The notes below the pieces were generated by a model. The model saw only the letters and a list, made by a program, of their open reading frames with translations. It was not told where the DNA came from and did not search any database. DNA of 7,106 bases from an uncultured Flavobacterium sp. Lineage in GTDB: Bacteria; Bacteroidota; Bacteroidia; Flavobacteriales; Flavobacteriaceae. The DNA lies in NCBI RefSeq assembly GCF_937967675.1, contig NZ_CALBSN010000152.1, positions 1-7,106 of the forward strand. The letters are read 5' to 3'. The position numbers and the translations under genes were made by a program. Of the stretch, positions 1-4,540 are shown in pieces. Position 1 is the first letter of the stretch; the number at the start of each line of letters is the position of its first letter.

Positions 1-1981
1 CTTTGATTCCTAAATCTACAAAACATCCAAAAGCGGTAATGTTATTCACAATTCCGGGTAAAATCATGCCGGTTCTTAAATCTGAAATGGAACGCACATT
101 TGGATCGAATTCGAAAATTTTTGTGGCTTTTCTTGGATCTAAACCTGGTTTTTCTAGCTCTTTTAGAATATCTTTTAAAGTTAAAATTCCGATTTCGGCT
201 GTGATGTAATTTTCAGGTTTTATTTGAGCGATTTTTTCTTTATTAGCGATTAATTCATTGGTTTTGATGCCTAAATCTTTTGCCATTTTTTCTACAATAA
301 GATAAGCTTCTGGGTGAACCGCTGAATTATCCAATGGATTTTTTCCATCACGAATTCTGATGAAAGCTGCTGCTTGTTGGTACGCTTTTTCGCCCAATCG
401 AGGTACTTTTTTCAGTTGCTTTCTATCTTCAAAAGGTCCATTTTCCGAACGATAAGCAACGATATTTTCCGCCATTTTTTCACCAATTCCTGATACATAA
501 CTCAACAACGATTTACTTGCTGTATTGATGTTAATACCTACAGAATTCACGCAACTCATTACCGTACTATCTAAAGCAGATTGTAATTTGGTTTGATCTA
601 CATCGTGCTGATATTGTCCAACACCAATAGATTTTGGGTCGATTTTTACCAATTCTGCCAATGGATCTGAAAGTCGTCTTCCAATGGAAACCGAACCACG
701 AACCGTTACATCGTAATTTGGAAATTCTTCACGCGCAATTTTACTCGCAGAATATACTGATGCTCCCGCTTCCGAAACTACAAAAACTTGAACTGGTTTA
801 TCAAAAGCGATTTTTTTGATGAAAAATTCCGTTTCACGAGAAGCTGTTCCGTTTCCAATAGAAATAGCTTCAATATTATAGGCATTTACCATCGAACGAA
901 TCTTTTTCATCGCCATAGTAGTGTCGTTTTGTGGTGCGTGTGGATAAATGGTTTCGTTGTTTAATAAATCGCCTTTTTCATCCAAACACACGACTTTACA
1001 ACCCGTTCTGTAACCTGGATCGATGGCTAAAATTCGTTTTTCGCCCAATGGTGGTGCTAATAGTAACTGACGTAAATTTTCGGAAAACACATCAATCGCT
1101 TTTATATCAGCTTTTGCTTTTGCTTCTTGCAAGGTTTCGTTCGAAATAGCGGGTTCTAACAAACGTTTATAACTGTCTTTTATCGCTAATTCTAAATGTT
1201 CGGTTGCATCGGAATTTTTATTTTTGATGATATTTTCTTCAATAAAATCAATAGCTTCTTCTTTTTCAATTGCAACATTTAGTTTTACAAAACCTTCCGC
1301 TTCAGCTCGCAACATAGCTAATAAACGATGCGATGGCGCTTTGGAAATCGGTTCTGCCCAATCGAAATATTGGGAAAATTTTTGAGCCGCTTCATCATCT
1401 TTTTTAGTTTTTACAACCTTCGTGGTGATTTCAGCTTTTCGTTGGAACATTCTACGAAGATTTTTACGAATAAAGATATTTTCGTTAATCCATTCGGCAA
1501 TAATATCGCGAGCACCTTGTAAAGCTTCGTCTTCGTTTTTTACATTCTCATTCAAATATTTAGAAGCTAAAAACTCAATATCCTCATTTTTTTGACTCAT
1601 GATGATTTTTGCCAAAGGTTCTAATCCGTTTTCACGAGCGACATCAGCTTTGGTTTTTTTCTTCTTTTTATAAGGCAAATAGAAATCTTCCAATTCTTGT
1701 AAATCGAAGCTGTTTTCAATTTTGGATTTCAATTCTGGTGAAAGTGCATTTTGCTCTTCAATCGATTTAAGAATACTTTCTTTTCGTTTGATGATTTCAT
1801 CAAATTGCTTGTTTAATTTCGAAATGGCCTCGATTTGTACCTCATCTAAATTTCCAGTTTGATCTTTTCGGTAACGGGAAATAAACGGAATCGTACAATC
1901 TTCTGAAAGTAATTTTATAGTAGCTTCAATGCTTTTTGGAGTAATGTTAGTTTGGTTTTGAATGAATTGGATATTGGTCAT
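1..1981 (-). CDS. tex: Tex family S1 RNA-binding transcription accessory protein, 3' end missing
   Basis: Reading leftwards from an ATG at 1981-1979, the frame is open to the window edge, giving 660 residues and a partial codon. Flavobacterial Tex proteins are usually a little over 700 residues, so roughly the last 50 are missing. Seen in order: the Tex N-terminal domain (CTIPFISRYRKDQTGNLDEVQ near residues 30-50; YLPYKKKKKTKADVARENGL at 101-120); a YqgF/RNase H-like domain opening with ILAIDPGYRTG, Asp at about 321; two helix-hairpin-helix motifs (SGIGEKMAENIVAYR near 498-512, VPRLGEKAYQQAAAF near 526-540); and the beginning of an S1 domain from about 638 (GMILPGIVNNITAFGCFVDLG). Tex is a cytoplasmic nucleic-acid-binding protein linked to transcription; its exact biochemical role varies between reports, and the YqgF domain is thought to lack nuclease activity in studied members. 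The key motifs all fall in one frame, so there is no sign of a frameshift. It diverges from the DUF1294 gene. Confidence 0.96.
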   Translation of the reverse strand, partial: MTNIQFIQNQTNITPKSIEATIKLLSEDCTIPFISRYRKDQTGNLDEVQIEAISKLNKQFDEIIKRKESILKSIEEQNALSPELKSKIENSFDLQELEDFYLPYKKKKKTKADVARENGLEPLAKIIMSQKNEDIEFLASKYLNENVKNEDEALQGARDIIAEWINENIFIRKNLRRMFQRKAEITTKVVKTKKDDEAAQKFSQYFDWAEPISKAPSHRLLAMLRAEAEGFVKLNVAIEKEEAIDFIEENIIKNKNSDATEHLELAIKDSYKRLLEPAISNETLQEAKAKADIKAIDVFSENLRQLLLAPPLGEKRILAIDPGYRTGCKVVCLDEKGDLLNNETIYPHAPQNDTTMAMKKIRSMVNAYNIEAISIGNGTASRETEFFIKKIAFDKPVQVFVVSEAGASVYSASKIAREEFPNYDVTVRGSVSIGRRLSDPLAELVKIDPKSIGVGQYQHDVDQTKLQSALDSTVMSCVNSVGININTASKSLLSYVSGIGEKMAENIVAYRSENGPFEDRKQLKKVPRLGEKAYQQAAAFIRIRDGKNPLDNSAVHPEAYLIVEKMAKDLGIKTNELIANKEKIAQIKPENYITAEIGILTLKDILKELEKPGLDPRKATKIFEFDPNVRSISDLRTGMILPGIVNNITAFGCFVDLGIK

Positions 1982-2009
1982 TGTAAATAAAATTGAACTG
2001 CTAAAATAC

Positions 2010-2017
2010 TATCTTTG
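2010..2017 (+). promoter_or_regulatory. Candidate -7 box (TATCTTTG) of the DUF1294 gene
   Basis: TATCTTTG matches the Bacteroidota -7 consensus TAnnTTTG exactly and lies 17 nt before the proposed TTG start at 2035, so the leader would be only about 10-13 nt. No well-placed -33 TTG is present; the nearest, at 1993-1995, leaves a 14-nt spacer, shorter than usual. The call rests on the -7 match and position alone. Confidence 0.5.
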
Positions 2018-2019
2018 GA

Positions 2020-2027
2020 CAAAATTA
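2020..2027 (-). promoter_or_regulatory. Candidate -7 box (TAATTTTG) of tex
   Basis: Read on the minus strand, this stretch is TAATTTTG, an exact TAnnTTTG match 38 nt before the tex ATG. Initiation would fall near 2013-2016, giving a leader of about 33 nt. I see no clear TTG -33 element at the expected distance, which would lie inside the DUF1294 coding region. It sits two bases from the oppositely oriented box at 2010-2017, so polymerase binding at the two would compete (inference). Confidence 0.4.
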
Positions 2028-2034
2028 TTAGCTT

Positions 2035-2307
2035 TTGGAAGTACTATTTATTTATTTAATTGTGATTAATAGCCTTTGTTTTTTAACATTTGGCTTCGAT
2101 AAATGGCAAGCTAAAAAGAATAAAAGACGAATTTCAGAATTCAAATTACTTTTTTTGACTAGCGTTGGTGGAACTATTGGAGGAATTGTAAGCATGTACC
2201 TTTTCAAACACAAAACCAATAAATTTTCTTTTATTTTGAGTTTCTATGCTATTGCGATACTTCAAGTTGTTTTATTGTATTTCGGAATTCAAATGTTTAA
2301 AAACTAA
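2035..2307 (+). CDS. DUF1294 family small membrane protein (TTG start)
   Basis: This 90-residue protein matches the DUF1294 (YdzA-like) pattern: a hydrophobic N-terminus, then FGFDKWQAKKNKRRISE (19-35) with the conserved DK and basic RRI-E motif, a glycine-rich segment GGTIGG (45-50), and LFKHKTNKFSF (56-66). Three hydrophobic segments are visible near residues 3-20, 38-57 and 65-86, so it is probably an inner-membrane protein with a short basic cytoplasmic loop. The function of the family is unknown. The frame is closed by TAG at 2029-2031 and has no ATG early enough. TTG at 2035 keeps the whole first membrane segment and the usual family length, whereas GTG at 2062 would remove nine residues of it. 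The gene diverges from tex, and its last 36 nt overlap the 3' end of nnrD on the other strand. Confidence 0.85.
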   Translation: MEVLFIYLIVINSLCFLTFGFDKWQAKKNKRRISEFKLLFLTSVGGTIGGIVSMYLFKHKTNKFSFILSFYAIAILQVVLLYFGIQMFKN

Positions 2308-3105
2308 ACCTATATTTTCGATAACATCGGTTATTAACATGCTTTCTTCACTTTGCGTTTGAAGTGTGATATCGGCAGCTAATCCGTGAAGATAAACGCC
2401 TAATTTGGTAGCTTCTAAAGTTGTATAACCTTGGGCTAAAAACGAAGTAATCATTCCAGTTAAGGCATCTCCAGAACCGCCTTTTGCTAAACCTGAATTA
2501 CCTGTTGTATTTTCAAAATTCTGAGTTCCGTTAGTAATGAACGTTTTATGACCTTTTAAAACAATAACACAATTGAATTCCTTGGCTTTTTGTATGGCTG
2601 TTTTTCTTCTTTGTGATTCTGAATGGTGTTCACCAAACAATCGGTCAAACTCTTTTGGATGTGGTGTTAGCACAAATGGAAAATTAAAATGCTTCCAATC
2701 GATTTTGTATTTCGCAATTAAATTCAAAGCATCGGCATCCAAAACAACAGGAAGTTTGTTTTCGTATAATTCGTAAATGTATTGCAGGCTGATTTCATCA
2801 ACTCCAATTCCGGGACCAATTCCGATAGCATTATAAGGCGATGAATCGTTCATCACAAAAGAATTGGCATACATGGCTTCAGGAATCGAATTGAAAAGAA
2901 CACTTTTGTTTTCGGGATAAAAAGCTACTGTTAATAACCCAACACCTGAACGTAGACAAGCTTTTGAAGCAATAATAGCAGCGCCCATTTTGTTTGTGCT
3001 TCCTGCAATCAACAAAGCATGACCATGTGTTCTTTTGTGAGAATCACATGGTCGTTTTTTATAAATGTTTTTAATACAATTCAAATCTATTTTTAGAAGT
3101 TCCAT
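2272..3105 (-). CDS. nnrD: ADP/ATP-dependent (S)-NAD(P)H-hydrate dehydratase, stand-alone NnrD
   Basis: NnrD dehydrates the S form of hydrated NADH or NADPH (NADHX/NADPHX) back to the working cofactor using a nucleotide phosphate, a cytoplasmic metabolite-repair step. The 277-residue protein has the ribokinase-like YjeF C-terminal/CARKD fold signatures: DSHKRTHGHALLIAGS (21-36), KMGAAIIASKACLRSGVGLLTV (39-60), GIGPGIG (95-101), VVLDADALN (120-128), LTPHPKEFDRLF (146-157), VLKGHKTFI (182-190) and the nucleotide/catalytic motif NSGLAKGGSGDALTG (203-217) with Asp213. There is no NnrE epimerase domain fused at the N-terminus, unlike the two-domain E. coli protein; an epimerase, if present, must be encoded elsewhere. 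The ATG at 3105 lies 24 nt after the rpiB stop on the same strand, so the two are probably co-transcribed. The 3' end overlaps the DUF1294 gene by 36 nt. Confidence 0.95.
   Translation of the reverse strand: MELLKIDLNCIKNIYKKRPCDSHKRTHGHALLIAGSTNKMGAAIIASKACLRSGVGLLTVAFYPENKSVLFNSIPEAMYANSFVMNDSSPYNAIGIGPGIGVDEISLQYIYELYENKLPVVLDADALNLIAKYKIDWKHFNFPFVLTPHPKEFDRLFGEHHSESQRRKTAIQKAKEFNCVIVLKGHKTFITNGTQNFENTTGNSGLAKGGSGDALTGMITSFLAQGYTTLEATKLGVYLHGLAADITLQTQSEESMLITDVIENIGLVFKHLNSEIQ
3021..3060 (+). terminator. Terminator-like hairpin, antisense, within the 5' part of nnrD
   Basis: On the plus strand, GACCATGTG (3021-3029) and CACATGGTC (3045-3053) form a perfect 9-bp inverted repeat. TTCT/AGAA (3030-3033/3040-3043) extends the stem past a one-base bulge, leaving a 6-nt loop. 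G and then six T residues (3055-3060) follow, which is the form of an intrinsic terminator for rightward transcription. It lies inside nnrD (about codons 16-28), so it could stop read-through from the DUF1294 gene before it runs antisense into rpiB. In the nnrD mRNA the same stem is preceded by A residues and lacks a U-tract, so it should not terminate there. The structure is seen directly; function is inferred, and the coding constraint on this conserved stretch may explain part of it. Confidence 0.4.
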
Positions 3106-3129
3106 TTGAATTGATTTTAAGGTTATTTA

Positions 3130-3561
3130 TTATTTACAAGCGATTTTTTTCACACGATTTCCGTGTCTTCCGCCTTCAAATGGAGTATTTAAAAACGTAT
3201 CTACCATTTCAATAGCTTGTTGAATAGAAGTATAACGAGCTGGAATACTAATGATATTAGCATCATTATGTTGACGTGCTAAAGCAGCAATTTCTTTTGT
3301 CCAACAAAGTGCACAACGAATATCTTGGTGTTTGTTAGCTGTCATAGCAATTCCATTTCCAGAACCACAAATTACAATTCCTAAATCGGCTTTTTTACTT
3401 TCTACATCATAAGCTACTGGGTGGCCAAAATCTGGGTAATCTACACTATCAAAAGTATCAGTTCCGTGGTTGTAAACGGTATGTCCTTTTTGTTCTAAGA
3501 ATTCAACAATAGCTTTTTTATAATCTGGACCAGCGTGGTCGTTTCCAATTGAAATTTTCAT
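3130..3561 (-). CDS. rpiB: Ribose-5-phosphate isomerase B
   Basis: RpiB interconverts ribose 5-phosphate and ribulose 5-phosphate in the non-oxidative pentose phosphate pathway, in the cytoplasm. The 143-residue product has the usual RpiB/LacAB length and motifs: IGNDHAGPDYK (5-15) with the substrate-binding Asp8-His9, DYPDFG (41-46), GIVICGSGNGIAMTANK (61-77) containing Cys65, equivalent to the catalytic-base cysteine of the E. coli enzyme, ARQHNDANIISIPAR (95-109) with the conserved His98, and the C-terminal FEGGRHGNRVKKI (128-140) whose arginines fit the phosphate-binding role. The ATG at 3561 directly precedes the MKISIGNDHAG start expected for the family. It is the first gene of a probable rpiB-nnrD unit. 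Related sugar-isomerase subunits (LacA/LacB) are an alternative assignment, but the Cys65 and HND motifs favour RpiB. Confidence 0.96.
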   Translation of the reverse strand: MKISIGNDHAGPDYKKAIVEFLEQKGHTVYNHGTDTFDSVDYPDFGHPVAYDVESKKADLGIVICGSGNGIAMTANKHQDIRCALCWTKEIAALARQHNDANIISIPARYTSIQQAIEMVDTFLNTPFEGGRHGNRVKKIACK

Positions 3562-3585
3562 AAGTTGTTGTGTGTTTTATATATG

Positions 3586-3593
3586 CAAAAATA
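3586..3593 (-). promoter_or_regulatory. Candidate -7 box (TATTTTTG) of the rpiB-nnrD unit
   Basis: On the minus strand this reads TATTTTTG, continued as CATATA, an exact TAnnTTTG match 24 nt before the rpiB ATG. That position predicts a leader of about 20 nt, typical for flavobacterial housekeeping genes. No TTG -33 element is evident at 17-23 nt upstream, where the sequence is A+T-rich. Confidence 0.5.
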
Positions 3594-3701
3594 CTAAAGA
3601 TTAAGGAGTATTAATAATATGATTCTTATTTTGATATTTTTTTAACCAAATACTTTAAAACCAATGAATTATGTAATAAAGTGAACTAAAAATTACACAT
3701 T

Positions 3702-3763
3702 GTTAACATCTTTACGCAAATCATTGATAATCAGTTAACCTTAATTTAACAATAATTGTTAAC
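3702..3763. repeat. Three GTTAAC palindromes in 62 bp
   Basis: GTTAAC occurs at 3702-3707, 3734-3739 and 3758-3763, with starts 32 and 24 bp apart. The first lies in the palindrome TGTTAACA and the third in TTGTTAACAA (3756-3765). At this base composition, a single copy of the hexamer would be uncommon in a region this size. They could be binding sites for a dimeric protein, but they lie 110-170 bp upstream of the rpiB -7 box and over 600 bp from any other start. Confidence 0.5.
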
Positions 3764-3890
3764 AACTTTGAATAGAAATTTAGAAGTTTTTTTAGGTTGT
3801 AAAGAAAAAATTTGTAATCCAAAACTGGAATTAAAAATCCTAATTTAGTTTTATAAATTTTTAGAAAAGTTATTAATAGAAAAAAATCAG

Positions 3891-4166
3891 TTTTCAACAG
3901 AAATCAACAATTGAAGTTATTTACAAAACAAATATAAAATCATATTTCAACAACTGTTGATAACTATAAATTAAAGAATTTAGAAACTCTTATTTTCAGT
4001 TCTTTACTAATTTTTTAAATTGTTAATTACGTTGTATAAGTAAAGATAACTTTTAAAAACTACTTCTGTAAAAAAACTTATTCCACATATTAACACGCTA
4101 TAATAACCATTATAAATTTAAATTTAATTAAAAATATTTTTTGTTGTTTTTAATATATGTTGAAAA
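3891..4166. repeat. Cluster of TCAACA / degenerate DnaA-box-like 9-mers
   Basis: TCAACA occurs at 3894-3899, 3904-3909 and 3947-3952 (plus) and at 3955-3960 and 4158-4163 (minus). Three of these extend to TTWTCAACA: 3891-3899 (plus), 3955-3963 (minus, TTATCAACA) and 4158-4166 (minus). TTWTCAACA differs at one position from the DnaA-box consensus TTWTNCACA. Two further one-mismatch forms are TTATTTACA at 3917-3925 and TATTCCACA at 4079-4087. No exact box is present, and single-mismatch matches are not rare in DNA this rich in A+T. The recurrence of one word is the stronger observation; a DnaA role is inference. Confidence 0.35.
4113..4126. repeat. 14-bp all-A+T perfect palindrome
   Basis: TAAATTTAAATTTA is identical to its reverse complement. 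It is embedded in a longer run of almost only A and T (4099-4150), easily melted DNA about 60-70 bp downstream, in minus-strand terms, of the DUF2007 stop. It may also be partly a chance product of base composition. It does not resemble an intrinsic terminator, because the stem has no G or C. Confidence 0.35.
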
Positions 4167-4184
4167 CTTTCAGCTTTTAAAAAA

Positions 4185-4424
4185 TTAAACAATTTTTAAA
4201 TGATTGTCTTCATTTAATTTTTTAAGAATTTCTTTTACGGTTGCTTCATCGTTTGGATGCACTTTTAATTTGATTCCGCCGTAAGCAATTGTAGTGAAGG
4301 GATCAATTCCAACGATAGTTTCGTTTTCAAAAAAGTAAGCAATACCTTCTTGCTCTAATAAATTTTTAATAATTAAAGTTTCGTGTTGGTAGTTAAAAAC
4401 AGCAACGTTTACAAAATTTTCCAT
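4185..4424 (-). CDS. DUF2007 domain small cytoplasmic protein
   Basis: This 79-residue protein fits the DUF2007 family (annotated in Pfam as a putative signal-transducing protein). The N-terminus has the strand-helix pattern VNVAVFNYQHETLIIKNLLEQEGIAYFFENE (5-35), in which a helix carrying LL-EGI follows the first strand. The central NETIVGIDPFTTIAYGGIKLKVHPND (34-59) holds the family's GG-I-L-V core, and a C-terminal helix EATVKEILKKLNED (60-73) ends it. There is no signal peptide or membrane segment. No enzymatic function is known, and the small ACT-like alpha/beta arrangement only hints at ligand or protein binding. The ATG at 4424 gives the expected family start. It diverges from rnr across a 116-nt gap with mirrored promoter boxes, and downstream lies the long A+T-rich gap. 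Confidence 0.85.
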   Translation of the reverse strand: MENFVNVAVFNYQHETLIIKNLLEQEGIAYFFENETIVGIDPFTTIAYGGIKLKVHPNDEATVKEILKKLNEDNHLKIV

Positions 4425-4442
4425 TCTAATTGATTTACTTTA

Positions 4443-4450
4443 TAAAGTTA
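4443..4450 (-). promoter_or_regulatory. Candidate -7 box (TAACTTTA) of the DUF2007 gene
   Basis: On the minus strand this reads TAACTTTA, one mismatch (last base) from TAnnTTTG, 18 nt before the DUF2007 ATG. Together with the adjoining base it forms one arm (TAAAGTTAC, 4443-4451) of a perfect 9-bp inverted repeat whose other arm is the rnr box at 4510-4518. That symmetry is the main support. Confidence 0.4.
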
Positions 4451-4510
4451 CGATAAGTTATTATTATATTAAAACTGAAATACATTTTCGGTTTACATCG
4501 TTGTATTTTG

Positions 4511-4518
4511 TAACTTTA
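4511..4518 (+). promoter_or_regulatory. Candidate -7 box (TAACTTTA) of rnr
   Basis: TAACTTTA lies 22 nt before the rnr ATG, one mismatch from TAnnTTTG, and is the mirror copy of the box serving the divergent DUF2007 gene. The arm including the preceding G is GTAACTTTA (4510-4518). An alternative, TATTTTG at 4504-4510, is one base short of the consensus. I see no -33 TTG at the standard distance. Confidence 0.4.
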
Positions 4519-4540
4519 ACCAATAATTGAAAATGATACA

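Larger units (their letters stand above)
3562..4184. other. 623-nt A+T-rich gene-free region, possible origin-like or regulatory DNA
   Basis: No convincing gene is present between rpiB and the DUF2007 gene. Hand counts of two 60-base blocks give 15% (3841-3900) and 20% (3901-3960) G+C, lower than the coding DNA around it. It contains the rpiB promoter at its left end, three GTTAAC palindromes (3702-3763), five TCAACA hexamers (3894-4163), a 14-bp inverted repeat TCAACA-ac-TGTTGA (3947-3960), the IR TATAAT-aacc-ATTATA (4099-4114) and a 14-bp A+T palindrome (4113-4126). The size is unusual in an otherwise tightly packed window. A replication origin, an uncharacterised RNA, a large control region or the remains of a lost gene are all possible; nothing here decides between them. 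Confidence 0.6.

Noticed and set aside
3..1522. Open frames of 61-72 codons on the plus strand opposite tex (3-209, 634-819, 931-1149, 1328-1522)
   Set aside because: They lie entirely within the tex coding region on the other strand, have no family resemblance and no promoter; they are antisense shadows.
2573..2776. 67-codon plus-strand frame within nnrD
   Set aside because: Antisense to conserved NnrD motifs, cysteine/serine-rich composition typical of shadow frames.
4099..4114. TATAAT-aacc-ATTATA inverted repeat as a terminator of the DUF2007 gene
   Set aside because: The 6-bp stem is only A/T and is not followed by a clear U-tract in the relevant direction.
3562..4184. CRISPR array, tRNA or riboswitch in the long gap
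   Set aside because: No regularly spaced long direct repeats, no cloverleaf or G+C-rich structured core, and no recognisable riboswitch motif could be seen; the short repeats are 6-9 bp only.
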